From contig OX388341.1 in NCBI GenBank assembly GCA_947579665.1, positions 6,872,752-6,936,751 of the forward strand: a stretch of 64,000 bases of DNA, read 5' to 3'. The notes under the pieces were generated by a model. The model searched no databases. It was not told the origin of the DNA and saw only the letters and a program-made list of their open reading frames with translations. Positions within the stretch are counted from its first letter, which is position 1; every line of letters starts with the position of its first letter. This DNA comes from Sympetrum striolatum (Eukaryota; Arthropoda; Insecta; Odonata; Libellulidae). Positions 25,510-36,071 of this stretch are shown here, in pieces. The translations under genes and the position numbers were made by a program.

Positions 25510-25928
25510 TAATAGAGATGGTAGTTGATAACAATCATAAATAAAAGGTATCCAGGATATACATAACAAAATCTAACTTAGATTTTAGTTTGCACAAGAA
25601 ATCAAGAATAATATTAATCACAATGTTACAGAACAGGAATCATTTTGACAAAGTTTCATCACACAGAACTATGTTCAGCTTTTGTAAATATGTCAGCTAC
25701 CTTTTCTTCACTAGATATTTATTCAACAACAACTTCCCAAAGTTAAAACATAGATCCTTACTTCCTTCCAGGTGTTTAATTAGTTAGTCTTATCTAATTA
25801 TATAATGAATATCACCAGCCCAATATGCATCACAAAAATCAGTCAAATCCTTCTGAGCCTTCTCAAAGGTAAAACAAAGGTCTTTACTTCCTTCCAGATA
25901 TATAATTAGTTAGTGTAATTTATTTAAG
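25510..25928 (-). pseudogene. Copia-type RNase H relic, copy 1
   Basis: On the minus strand two short stretches read like the copia (Pseudoviridae) RNase H and C-terminal region: KDLTDFCDAYWAGD, equivalent to the LTGYSDADWAGD block, and VADIFTKAEH, equivalent to the .VADIFTKAL block. They are separated by far fewer codons than in an intact element, with stops between, so the copy is internally deleted and dead. It is followed directly by a second copy of about the same length. Confidence 0.55.
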
Positions 25929-26410
25929 TTAATAAAGAAGGTAGTTGATCATATTTACAAATAAAATTTATCCAAGATATTAATATTAAAATATCCACTT
26001 ATTACTAACTTAGATTATAGTATGCACAAGAATTCAAGAATAATATTAATCACAATGTTACAGAACAGGAATCATTTTGACAAAGCTTCATCACACAGAA
26101 CTATGTTGAGGTTTTGTAAATATATCAGCTGATAGTGGCATATTATATTCAAGTGAAGAAAAGGTGGCTAGCCACCTTTTCTTCACTTATATATATTCAA
26201 TAACAACTTTCCAAAGTTAAAACAAAGACCCTTACTTCCTTCCAGATATTTTATTAGTTACTCTTATTTAATTATATAATTATTATCACTACCCCAATAT
26301 GCATCACAAAATGCAGTCAAATCCTTGAAAACCTTCCCAAAGGTAACACATAGATCCTCACTTCCATCCAGATATTTAATTACTTTGTCTTATTTAATTT
26401 AGATATTTTC
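25929..26410 (-). pseudogene. Copia-type RNase H relic, copy 2
   Basis: Direct tandem duplicate of the preceding relic (shared GAAGGTAGTTGAT start, CACAATGTTACAGAACAGGA, CTTACTTCCTTCCAG, CCAATATGCATCACAAAA). The minus strand again shows a KDLTAFCDAYWG-like stretch and ADIFTKPQH. It differs by an insertion of roughly 55 bp containing the palindrome at 26151-26188, which lies inside what is the VADIFTKA block of copy 1. Confidence 0.5.
26151..26188. repeat. Perfect 38 bp palindrome
   Basis: The 19 bp left arm (AAGTGAAGAAAAGGTGGCT) is followed with no spacer by its exact reverse complement. The right arm matches the corresponding sequence of the neighbouring copia relic (CACCTTTTCTTCACT), whereas the left arm is the extra sequence, so it looks like a templated fold-back duplication. 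Confidence 0.95.
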
Positions 26411-27317
26411 ACTACTAAGATTAATAAATAAGAATTGGTTAGTCCCACGCTAAGATTGGTGTTACTTTAGCTCCAGATATAATATTACAGGACGTGCAAC
26501 GCAATTACCATTGAACAATGAAAGCTACTCACGTGTACGTCGCCATGTTTGAAAATTTATATTCCACGTTGGTTACAATTACACTAAAGCTTTAAATGCT
26601 ATTTCACACGATCGAACATTATTTATCATGTTTGAATATATATTAATATATATACATATATATATTAATATCCTACCACGATGCTTAAAGTATTATACAA
26701 TATTTATATGCGTTATGTATTTTCGTTCACACTTATATCAACCATTTCGTACTTACAGATCTATTCTTCGCGGAAAACTGAACATGCGGAAGCCCTGCTC
26801 TCCATCAAAAGTTGATTTGCAGGCTTCTACTGCACATTTGTAGACTCTCTTCTCCATTACAATCAAATAAACTTGATTCTGAATAAACAGGAACACGCTC
26901 TTCTCCTACAGCAAAACGAACATTCAATATGGCGTCTTCGGTCTCTTCGGTTCCGTTTGGTTTTTTATGTTTCTTAGCTTCTAGTAGTTCCTGAATGAGG
27001 TATGAGATGGCGTTAAACGGTAACCGTAGTCCCTATACCAGTCAACCCACCCTGTTCCAGGGTAACCTCTCCCTCGCGCCACTGTCATTAGTTATGAAAG
27101 CGTGTGAATGAAAAATATCTCGAGAAAGAAATTTGATATGAATTAGGGGTGCCTTTCCACATAATGGTCATCGCTCTTCTTCAGTCGGTCATTGGACGTG
27201 AGTCCGTTCAGTACAGCTTTCTAATAACTGGGTTTCTAGTGTGACAGTTTGGTGATGGAGAGTAATACTGAGTTTGTGCCCGAAAGCTAAAGAACTGTGT
27301 CCAGCATATTGGACACA
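26411..27317. other. Intergenic, no gene recognised
   Basis: AT-rich at first, with an (AT)-rich tract near 26636-26680, then less AT-rich from about 26850. The less AT-rich part may belong to the pogo/Tigger relic that starts downstream, but no protein match is readable. No RNA gene or open frame of note is seen. Confidence 0.5.
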
Positions 27318-27630
27318 AACTGCTCCTTTGATGATTTCGTAGCGGTAGATGCGGAAACTACTGTTTGTGGTTTGCTGATAGACTATCGATTAATTAGAGC
27401 AGCAAAAGAATGACAGCAGCGAATAGTCGGATATCGAGAGTATAGAAGAAGATTCGTTTAAAATCCCTAGTAGCGAGTCCCTATCGCAAGCATTACAGGT
27501 TCTTAATTCTTTGTATCTAGCTAAAAACACCTCAGTGGATGATTTAATGACTTTAAAGCGTGTAGAAGACTTTGTCACCAAACACGGTACTAATAAGTTT
27601 AAACAGACAAGAATAGATTCACATTTTAAG
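27318..27630 (+). pseudogene. pogo/Tigger-like transposase C-terminal relic
   Basis: The plus strand reads NCSFDDFVAVDAETTVCGLL, then, after stops and frame changes, LSQALQVLNSLYLA, VDDLMTLKRVEDFV and KFKQTRIDSHF. These follow the order of the C-terminal tail of jerky/Tigger-type pogo transposases (FDDFV.VD...T.G.L; then EAL.AL...; D...L.R..D.; LKQ..I..F). Several stops and shifts show it is inactive. The DDE catalytic core is not readable upstream. A candidate 3' terminal inverted repeat lies near 28571-28602. Confidence 0.6.
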
Positions 27631-28570
27631 TTATTGTTTTTTTATGTACAGTGAGATTGAGAAATCAGGTTTTTACACCGATAGATGTTTATTAATTATT
27701 GTAAGGTTCTCATAACTTCTGTTAAGGTTAATTTGTTCTTACTTTCAATGTTTCTGATAAAGTGAATGTATCGTTAAGTTCAGCATTTGGGAAAATAATT
27801 AATGCGAATTGACTGGAACGAAGAAATGTTTGGGCTAAAACTTAACTAAAGGATGCAAGTACGTACCTGCGAGTGGCCGTCAATTGTAATATTGCTTTGT
27901 TACAATGTTTCAAATAAAATCCCTTTCCTTCTTTCATAGTTTATCCGATTCTTTTTCATAAAAATTAGCACCATTACAAGAAAAAGATTTTTTCTTGGTT
28001 CCCTCGATTAACATATCGGAAGTGAGAGGTGGCATGGCTTTGAAGGGTGGACGGGGAGGATTCTGTTTGTGTCTGTGCAAGAGAGGAAAGAAGAGAGCTG
28101 CCGTGGGGGAAAACGATATACATATGATGTATGAGAGTAGAGGAGAAGGAATTCTGCTCTCACCAGCAGCGTTGAAGAATTGCCGGCACCGGAGAAAAAC
28201 TCGTGCCTAATGAGTATGAGTCTCGTAACTACTTATCCTACTGGAAAGCCATCTATAATTATTATGCTACATCACCAAATCCTAACTAATACGATTATCT
28301 AATGATATATTATTACTTTCGACGATTATTAAGCAATAATGATCCACATTTTATGTTAGAGGAACACTTTGGTTATGGTTTATGAATAAATGAAGTAATA
28401 TTTTTGATGTGAATGTACTCTTTTACGCATTCTGAAGTATTTGCGTAAGAATTGAAAACCCTACAGTTCCATTCTGACGCATTCGCTGCCCTTGGATTCA
28501 AGAGGACGGACATTTAGAATAAGAAATCGGCTGTAACGAGTATGCATTTTAACGAGTACATTACCAATTT
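27631..28570. other. Probable interior of the pogo/Tigger relic
   Basis: Lies between the transposase relic and the putative terminal repeat. It holds a 71-codon plus-strand frame (27995-28210, Gly/Arg/Cys-rich) that I do not recognise and that shows no domain; I treat it as chance. Near 28530-28560, TAACGAGTATGCATTTTAACGAGTAC repeats TAACGAGTA, a subterminal-type motif. Confidence 0.35.
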
Positions 28571-28602
28571 TTGTCAGCTCTCGTTATAACGGACTTCTAC
28601 TG
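28571..28602. repeat. Candidate 3' terminal repeat of a Tigger-like element
   Basis: Read on the minus strand, the end begins CAGTAGAAGTCCGTTATAAC and is flanked by TA on the plus strand. CAGT-type ends and a TA target are typical of pogo/Tigger elements. I found no matching 5' end in the window, so the element is truncated or its 5' end has decayed. Confidence 0.45.
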
Positions 28603-28604
28603 TA

Positions 28605-29127
28605 TATGTGGAATTTGTACATGTTATGTCTTTGGACCTGGTCATTCAAGTTTTTTTATATTACATATTGTTAGGTATTTAAACTGAAATAAAGGATAAA
28701 GTATTGGATTTTATAGAAAAATAAAATTGATAGAAAATACGTTTTTGCATTTTTAATTGCAAAAAGTCTTTCCTTAAAAAATATGCCATGTAAAATCTAT
28801 ATTTGGTAGGTATAATTCTTTATAAAACTTTTTGGCAGCAAAGTACTATCAGATTTTCATAATTTCTTCCTCAGTGACTAAGATAACATTTAATTATGCT
28901 GAAAGCTTAAACCCTCAATTATAATATAAATGAAACTGGCAAAATGCTGTAAATGGTATATTAATAATTTCATTTTAAAATGATTCATCTAAATACTGAG
29001 GAAAAAAATATATCTCAACAATTAAAGTCAACTGTTGAATAGCCAATAAATCACAAATTAAGATCATCTTCCCAACGCACTGTATTGAGAAATTGAATGG
29101 AGACAATAAAATATGCTATATATATGT
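28605..29127. other. AT-rich intergenic sequence
   Basis: No open frame, RNA gene or recognisable element over ~520 bp. It ends in TATATATGTA just before the dispersed repeat copy, the same TA-rich context that precedes units of the right-hand array. Confidence 0.5.
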
Positions 29128-29965
29128 ACAAGTAAAATGTTGCTTGCATACTGCAAGCATATCGATAATACTAATTTAAAGTCGGCATCATATCAAGAGG
29201 ATCCTCAAAAGAAAAAAGGAGAATTCTTGAGAACCAACGCTATTTATTTTAAATAGGAGAAATTTGCACCCATCCGGCGACAAACTCACTAACATTTGGT
29301 GACAGTTTCATAAATATAAAGAAAGAAGGGAATATTTTTCGTGACCACAGTGATTTTGTATTTACTATTCTACCAGGATATAGCTTAAAATATTTTCAAA
29401 ACCTAATCATAAATAATTGGAAATTCCTGCCATACGTTTCAAATAGTAGAGACGCCTGGTGTTGAACTCAGGATCTTTTGGAAGGTGTGAATACATATAA
29501 TATAGAATGTAATAGATAGAAATAAAATCAATTTGATTCAAACTTTGGAGTCAATATCATACCGGGAAGGAACAAAATTAAGACTCCGTTTTCCTCATCT
29601 GAAACGCATACGGTAATGTAAATGGCTCTCTGGGATCGAACCAAGGACAATTAGGGAAACCTTAAAATACGTATACGAAATTTATTTATGATTTCTACTT
29701 ACATGCCGACTTTTAAGTATCTAAGTTATCGGGAAGGGGTTCTAAAAAATCGTAGAAAATTCTAATTTTAAAGATGTCGAACCCAGGACCTATTGGCCGA
29801 TGCGAGTAGACATTATAACCTGCTAGGACCTGATCTTATTTAATTCAAAGTTTGAATTCCGTATCATTATGGGAAAGTCTTGAAATAAGATTCCATTATC
29901 CCTATCTGAAATGCTTACGGCAATGTAAATGGCTCTCTGGGATCGATAGAATTGTATTTAGAATT
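29128..29965. repeat. Dispersed, diverged copy of the ~1.13 kb array unit
   Basis: Starts ACAAGTAAAATGTTGC and carries the same 19 nt palindrome TGCTTGCATACTGCAAGCA that opens every unit of the 50907-64000 array, then the GTCGGCATCATATC block, and later TGTTGAACTCAGGATC, GGGATCGAACCAAGGAC and TGTCGAACCCAGGACC cores in array order. It stops after a truncated CTCTGGGATCGAT. It is shorter and more diverged than array units, so the family is dispersed and not only tandem. Confidence 0.8.
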
Positions 29966-31381
29966 CCTCTTACCGAACATATGTCGGCAATTGCACAATA
30001 ATCATAAATGATGCTTTAGTTTTAATTTTAGTGGTACTTATTTTCATCGCAATCGTATATAATCACCACTTTTGATGCCAGTTTTTAGTGCTATATTTCG
30101 CTCATTTAAGTTTATGTAATATTTAGGTTAGGAGGAGTGCAAGGGATGCATAATACATAGCCAACTCCTATCCACAGTCAACCTCAGCCTCCATGTGGCG
30201 TACTCTGTTTTAACAAATGAGGCCAAGACGAACAGTTATTACCATTCGAAAAATTTCTAAGTACATATTTGCATGGAGAAATAGCTATGCGGCATCATGA
30301 TTTCCGTCCTGAGCTAAAGGCAACTAGCGGGGTATTAACGTCAATATAACTTGTATTTGCGTTGGAAGAAATATTCTCTGCAATCAGTACATTAAATAAG
30401 AATTAAATAATTACATGAAGTCTTCTTAAAGTACTTCAGATGAATTTAAAAACTACTCGATATTGGCTCTCTTTAGAAAATATTACCACGATATCCCATG
30501 CTGGTTTTGTGACTAAATGTAAACAGTTATTTGTTATTAATGTAAATATGGGGTACGGGATAACTTACATCACCACCCGAAAAAGATGCATGAATAAAAT
30601 TGCACAGAATCAGAGTATTGTGATAGTTCTCCACTGAAGTAAGTATGCGGTACATTATTAAAAAATGAGGGATTTCTTTTCTTTGAATCGATAACAGAAT
30701 AAATTGCAGGAAAAATATTCGTCTGTAACAGCATATCCCGAGCAGCCACTAAGTTCTGAGAGTAAAAGTAAATTAGCATCGGAGGAATGTCCTTAGTTAG
30801 TATAAAAAAATTGTAAACCAGTGAAGATCTACTTTTTGGATGAAAGATGTTATTTTTTAATTGAAATTCTGCATCAGGTTAAATTTCTCTCGCCGTTGTG
30901 TCATACATGGAAAAGTTCTCCCGGAAAAACTTCCGTAAAGAAACGAAAGAATATTCTGAAGGGATTTGTGGGTCGTCCTTTACTGCCCGTTTGCCCTTCT
31001 TTAGCTTACCCTACCCTATCTCCTTACTCCCCTCAACTACCCATTCCACCATTGCTAGGAGAATAAACAGCGGCAAATTTTGTAACTAAATAGAGAGAGC
31101 CACAGTGGCGATATTTTTCAGGCCTAACCACTCCCCTTAAGGGAAAAGCAATAATAAGCAATGTGCAAACTCATTTTAGTTTAATGTTGAATCTTAAACA
31201 TACACAAGGGAAAGTTCAAGTTTTGAGTTAATAAATGATTCAGGCTCTATTGCATTCAATTAAACAAGATCTCAAGAAAAATGTGTGGAACTTAGCACAT
31301 ATAAACTTAAGCATCCTTGTGCTTATGCTAAAATTAGCAAGATGGAGGGCTATATAGTCACAGAAAAGAAAGCATCCTTAC
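29966..31381. other. Downstream intron or 3' flank of the split gene
   Basis: About 1.4 kb with small unsupported reading frames on both strands. No exon with convincing GT-AG borders and matching phase was found after the 31382-31521 exon, so its continuation lies elsewhere or was missed. Confidence 0.4.
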
Positions 31382-31521
31382 CCTGGCAGTGCCATTAGAA
31401 GAATTGCCTCCATTATTTCCCTGAGGAGATCTAAGGGGTCCTCCAGGCGAAGGGGAGGCAGCCACACTTACCAGGTCAGCTCCAAGACCAGGCCATAATT
31501 TGGGGCTTCCTTCAGGACCTC
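31382..31521 (-). CDS. Split-gene exon with two possible 5' splice sites
   Basis: The acceptor TTTTTTCCTCAG is followed by an exon opening with two bases that complete a Gly codon left by the 36072-36296 exon (phase 1 to phase 1), so the pair reads FEMTSS-G-GPEGSPKLWPG. The long form ends at GCCAGG|GTAAGG (31382) and encodes a Pro/Ser/Gly-rich stretch including SPSPGGPLRSPQGNNGG. A stronger internal donor, GACCTG|GTAAGT, would end the exon at 31472. Both leave phase 0 and differ by exactly 90 nt with no stop, so alternative use would add or remove 30 residues. The protein family is unproven: composition and SPKLW faintly recall insect Taiman/NCoA C-terminal sequence, from memory only. Confidence 0.65.
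31466..31471 (-). promoter_or_regulatory. Alternative 5' splice site GTAAGT
   Basis: Perfect GTAAGT following CTG, 90 nt inside the longer exon form. It fits the donor consensus better than the distal GTAAGG at 31376-31381. Confidence 0.55.
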
Positions 31522-32062
31522 CTGAGGAAAAAAGATTCTCAATTGACAAATCTGTACACAAATGCATAGAGATGGCCACAATTAGAAGCAGTTAGTTCCT
31601 TAAACTACTACTGATGATAATTGTTGCACTTTAATTTTATAACAGAAACCTCTGATGGAAACATTTCATTTATTATCATACATTCATTGGTTTGAACGCA
31701 CTTTTTCTGAAAATGTAGACCTGAAATTCATGCTGTGTGTTATATTCATAGATTAGATTTTTTTTTAAACTTGAGCACATAAAAAGAATTGTATTAATTT
31801 TTAACTCAATTTAAAACTCTTTTAATATTTTACGGTATTTTAAATTAAAAAGTACTCATCTTCAGAAAACAACTATGTACTATACAATTCAAAATCAGCT
31901 GATATATACTTAAATCTGTGCTAGTCTTCATGTAAGAAGTATTGCATTTTTCCCAATTAGGTTCATAAAATAATTTTAATGAATTAATATCTACTAATTC
32001 CAGAAAAATTGCAAAAACAAGAGTGAGAGAGAAGCAAACTTCCAACTACATACCAATTATCA
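31522..32062. other. Intron sequence
   Basis: AT-rich, no recognisable element. It separates the 31382-31521 exon from the antisense LINE inserted in the same intron. Confidence 0.5.
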
Positions 32063-32140
32063 CCCAGAGAACCCTTCCGCGCACAACCCCTACGTTCCTG
32101 GAACAAAGTTCAATGGTCTGAGGTCAACCGCTACCTAAAT

Positions 32141-34162
32141 GTGCTTCCGTGGGACATTTTAAGCTCTATTCCTCTCGAAGATGCGGTGGATTTTTATTAC
32201 GACTTATTGGGTGCCGTTATAAACGATTTTGTTCCTTTTGTCAAACGTAAGTCCAACAGATTTCCTATTTGGTTCAAAAGTGAAACTAAATTACATTTAA
32301 ACAATAAAAACCGTGCGTGGTACGTCTGGAAGAAACATCCGAGTGATCGGACTAGAGAAGTGTACACCGATCTTCGCCGCTTAACTAAATCGCTCATCCG
32401 ACCTGATTATTCGGATTACTTAAAAAACATCTCGGAGTCCATCCCGAATAACCCCAAAAAGTTCTGGTCTTATATCAACGGCCGAAAACCGCACTCTAGA
32501 ATTCCTGAAGAAGTTCACTACGGAAACGTTTCAGCATCTGGTCATCAAAGGACTGAATTATTTCTAAATTATTTCGCAGACTGTTTTGCCAATTCTTCAA
32601 TTTCTCTCCCAGATGCCACCCCCCAGAATCAATTTTCATCTATATGCAGCCATTCGCTATCTCAACTTCAAACCTCTCCTCACGAAGTGTCTCAATACAT
32701 TTCCAAGATCTCTCCTCACCGTTCTCCGGGTTCTGATGGCATTCCCCCTATTCTTATCCGTAACTGGGCTTCGTCTCTCGCCATCCCCCTGTGCATAATC
32801 TATAACCGTTGCTTCTCCTCTGGTACCTTTCCTACACATTGGAAGACAGCCAACATTATTCCCATCCATAAGTCTGGTCCCAAATCAGATGTGTCTAATT
32901 ATCGCCCAATATCCATTTTACCCATTTTCTCCTCCATCTGCGAAAAAATCATCCTAAACCGTTTATATTACTTTACATCTCCCCATCTCTCTACCTGCCA
33001 ACATGGCTTCCTTCCTGGTCGCTCATGTTTAACAAACTTAGCAGTTTTTCAAAATCACGCCATAAATGCAATTCAAAATAAGGCACAATTAGATACTATA
33101 TTCCTAGATTTCTCCAAAGCGTTTGATTCCCTTGATCACGAGTTATTGATATTCAAACTTGCCCACCGTTTTAATATTCACGGAAAGTTCTTACAGCTGA
33201 TATCAAGCTTCCTAACCAATCGAACGCAATGTGTCAAACTTCCAGACGCTAAATCCAACAGGGTTACTGTCACCACTGGGGTTCCACAGGGCAGTTCCCT
33301 AAGCCCATATCTATTCAACCTCTTCGTTGATGATCTAGTCACTATACCCCCTACGGAGGAAAATATTCTGCTATATGCTGATGATTGTAAACTTTTTACC
33401 AGTGTGACGAAGGTAGCGGATTGTGAACAGTTTCAAAGAACGTTAAATAAAATTACCCAGTGGTGCGGTGACTGGAAATTAAATTTAAACATTAATAAAT
33501 GCCATACTATGACTATAGGGTTAAAAAAACCGATTGAATATAATTATAAGTTAAACGAAGTCACTCTTCCAAGAGTAATGCAACAAAAGGATCTGGGTGT
33601 TATAACTGACAATAAATTAACATATTCTGAACATGTTACAAAAATAAAAAATCGTGCGATGTCTCTCCTAGGCCTACTTTATCGTTTCACCGATATCAAA
33701 GACCCTCTGGCTCTCTCCCTATACTTTTCCTCGTTCATCCTTCCTACTGTATCTTATTGCTCCCCCATCTGGTCTATGTCCTTTCCAACTCATTTTTCCT
33801 CATTAGACAGAATTACTAATTTCTTTCTCAGAATTGTAAAAGCCAGAGTTCCTTCCTTCCGTCAAGCCTCTAAAGATTCTATCTTATCTTCACTATCCTT
33901 GGAATCTCTCTCTGTCACTAGATCAAAACATGATTTATCCTTCTTACACTCACTGCTGAACTCCCTTTATGACTGTCCTCCCTTAACTTCACTTATCAAT
34001 TATCGTGTTCCAATCAGATCTACCCGTTTGACATCATTACTTCACTATACTACTCCTAGACTCTCACTTATCAAGCGCTCCCTTTTCTTTCGTCTTCCTT
34101 CTCTGATAAACTCAATTCCTCCTTCTATTGATCCTTTCTCCCTATCGAAAAGGAAATTTTGA
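32141..34162 (+). CDS. Reverse transcriptase of a non-LTR retrotransposon
   Basis: 673 codons without a stop. An N-terminal linker (FWSYINGRK near residue 110) leads into the RT core: SPGSDGIPPILIRN (about 194), NYRPISILP (about 253), FLDFSKAFDSLDHELL (RT block A, about 323), TTGVPQGSSLSPYLFNLFVD (block B), LLYADDCKLF (catalytic YADD) and QKDLGVITDNKLTYSEHV (thumb start). The C-terminal FFRLPSLINSIPPSIDPF is the usual end of this protein, so the 3' side is complete. The frame continues upstream of the first listed codon, a GTG read as Val inside RYLNVLPWD, so no start is implied: the copy lacks its N-terminal endonuclease. YADD and the A and B blocks are intact. The lack of stops points to a recent insertion. 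Confidence 0.92.
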   Translation: MLPWDILSSIPLEDAVDFYYDLLGAVINDFVPFVKRKSNRFPIWFKSETKLHLNNKNRAWYVWKKHPSDRTREVYTDLRRLTKSLIRPDYSDYLKNISESIPNNPKKFWSYINGRKPHSRIPEEVHYGNVSASGHQRTELFLNYFADCFANSSISLPDATPQNQFSSICSHSLSQLQTSPHEVSQYISKISPHRSPGSDGIPPILIRNWASSLAIPLCIIYNRCFSSGTFPTHWKTANIIPIHKSGPKSDVSNYRPISILPIFSSICEKIILNRLYYFTSPHLSTCQHGFLPGRSCLTNLAVFQNHAINAIQNKAQLDTIFLDFSKAFDSLDHELLIFKLAHRFNIHGKFLQLISSFLTNRTQCVKLPDAKSNRVTVTTGVPQGSSLSPYLFNLFVDDLVTIPPTEENILLYADDCKLFTSVTKVADCEQFQRTLNKITQWCGDWKLNLNINKCHTMTIGLKKPIEYNYKLNEVTLPRVMQQKDLGVITDNKLTYSEHVTKIKNRAMSLLGLLYRFTDIKDPLALSLYFSSFILPTVSYCSPIWSMSFPTHFSSLDRITNFFLRIVKARVPSFRQASKDSILSSLSLESLSVTRSKHDLSFLHSLLNSLYDCPPLTSLINYRVPIRSTRLTSLLHYTTPRLSLIKRSLFFRLPSLINSIPPSIDPFSLSKRKF

Positions 34163-34339
34163 ACCTGAGCTTACCACACACCAGATCCATATAATTGTAA
34201 AATATACCTTTATGTTTGTTTTCTTTTTTCACTATATTTTCTGTCAATATTTTTAACTATTTATGTTTATTACTTTAATATATGTATATTTTTTATATTT
34301 CACTTTAAATTGGCATTAATATGCTGTATGTGAGATTTG

Positions 34340-34361
34340 AATAAATAAATAAATAAATAAA
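34340..34361 (+). repeat. (AAAT)n 3' tail of the LINE
   Basis: Five AAAT-type units directly after the element's 3' UTR. Short tandem tails like this mark the 3' end of jockey/CR1-type elements. Confidence 0.85.
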
Positions 34362-36071
34362 CGATTACACATTAACACTCAACGGACTTGACTTAGGAGT
34401 GGCAAAATATGCTGCCATCATTCTTTGTTTCAAAAGGGATTTAAATAGAGATTTTTACCGATCACTATTTACTTGGCAAATTGCAATGATAGACTAGCTT
34501 CTGTAGTCATTGGCAACTACTCTGCTGAGTACATTGCATCCTGACAATTATAAGTCCTTTATTTTATATTTTAAATTTTTAAATCAAATTTTCTTCTAAA
34601 AATCATGGTGTGTGTTGTATGACTGTGTGCTATACCACAATAAATACAGTAGTTAAAGGATGATTCAAAGTCAATTCAAAATCAAAATGGATATTGATTG
34701 ACATCATAAATTCTCAACGAAAATGGAAGCATTTTAGAATCATTCTTCATTCATGCTGACTGAAAGTATAATCATTAATAATTCTCAATTCTGTATTTTC
34801 AATGATTTTCTCAATGCAACTTTAGGTCTTACTGTAGATGTTATTAAATTGGTTATAAACGGATTTTTTTTAATACAGAGTCGATATCTTCAAGTAATAA
34901 CTTTTCCATTGGAATACTTTGTAAAAGAAGTCAAAAATAGTGAATGGTAATATGGATTTTTTACTAAGTTGTTTGATTCAGATTCAAAGTAGTCTCTTTT
35001 GGTTACATACAATTTGAAACGATTATAGATGATTTGAGAGATTATATTTTACTACTCATCTATCTTCTAAAAAAATATGTGGTACTGCGGTCAATTTAAA
35101 TTTAATGCATAAATTGGAAACTCAGAAATTTTGCACCTCTAAACAATTGAAAAAGAAGTTTTTCCCTTCTAAAATTTGCAAATCAAACCTGATATGCAAA
35201 TGCTTAAGCTCGATTTCTTTTCTTTCCTTTCACACAAAACAATCCTTTTTGTATTTATTTTTTATTCTTCTTATTTTTGTTTTCTTTATTCCTTGCACTT
35301 TCTACTTCTACATAAACTCTGCTTTTTCTGTAGGAATCCAAACTTGATAACCTATCTTGAAACTCTGATATAGAAGTCACGCTCTAGGGGTGCTTTTGAA
35401 TCTTTCAATGTTTTATTCAATCACAAATCCAAGCCCATCTTATTTATAAATACAGGTCAAGGTTAGAAGAGAGGAGATGTTTTCCCTTGCTGTGAGGTCC
35501 CTTTTGGTGTGATTGTGAGCATTCCCTCACCTGGCCCTTCCCATTTCCTTATCAGCGAACTTCTGGGCACAGCCAATTAAAATTTTTACTTTCTCCATTT
35601 ACGTATTGTTTTCATGAAAAAAATCGACTTCAAGATTTCAACGGAAATACATAGTTGGGGTCCCGACTAGATACATACTAGAACCCGTTTTCACCAGTTT
35701 CGGAATTATGTGTGTGTGTGTTTGTGTGCTTGTGGGCGCTCTAACATGAAAACTATTAGCCGTATCAATATCAAACTTCATATATAGCACTGTAGTAGGT
35801 GCTGTCAGAGTTGATTAGTTTTTGGAGTAAATTGGCTAACCGGAAGTTGAGCTTTATTCTTCAAAGCAAATTTCCATTTTTGCAAAATACCTCCATAAAT
35901 ATGATATTTATGTATATACTATAAGATGAAGGGTTCTATTAGGGTACTCCATAGGATACCTGACATCTCTTCAAACCAAAACCACGCAGTTAAATCTTTC
36001 TGACGACATCTACGATCCACCTCATTATGTGATGCATACAGATCTTTTTTGTCCAATGATTCAAGACTCAC
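34362..36071. other. Intron with a GT microsatellite and a possible repeat
   Basis: Mostly featureless AT-rich intron. A (GT)-rich tract lies at about 35708-35731 within a less AT-rich stretch (about 35640-35990) containing GGGGTCCCGACTAGATACAT and TTTCACCAGTTTCGG, which reads like an old dispersed repeat I cannot classify. No supported exon. Confidence 0.4.

Larger units (their letters stand above)
32063..34361 (+). mobile_element. 5'-truncated non-LTR retrotransposon (jockey/CR1 group)
   Basis: Consists of the end of the endonuclease-RT linker, the full reverse transcriptase, a ~180 bp 3' UTR and an (AAAT)n tail at 34340-34361. The ORF1 protein and the apurinic-type endonuclease are missing, as expected of 5'-truncated LINE copies made by target-primed reverse transcription. 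The left border is approximate: the frame is open from 32027, and recognisable linker sequence (RSWNKVQWSEVNRYLN) starts at about 32093. It lies antisense in the intron between the 36072-36296 and 31382-31521 exons. No convincing target-site duplication was found. Confidence 0.85.

Noticed and set aside
27995..28210. 71-codon plus-strand frame as a real small gene
   Set aside because: No recognisable domain, no start context or splice evidence, and it lies within a decayed transposon region.
32586..32869. Additional frames within the LINE (32586-32798 plus, 32657-32869 minus, 32197-32397 minus)
   Set aside because: Shadows of the reverse transcriptase frame with no domain.
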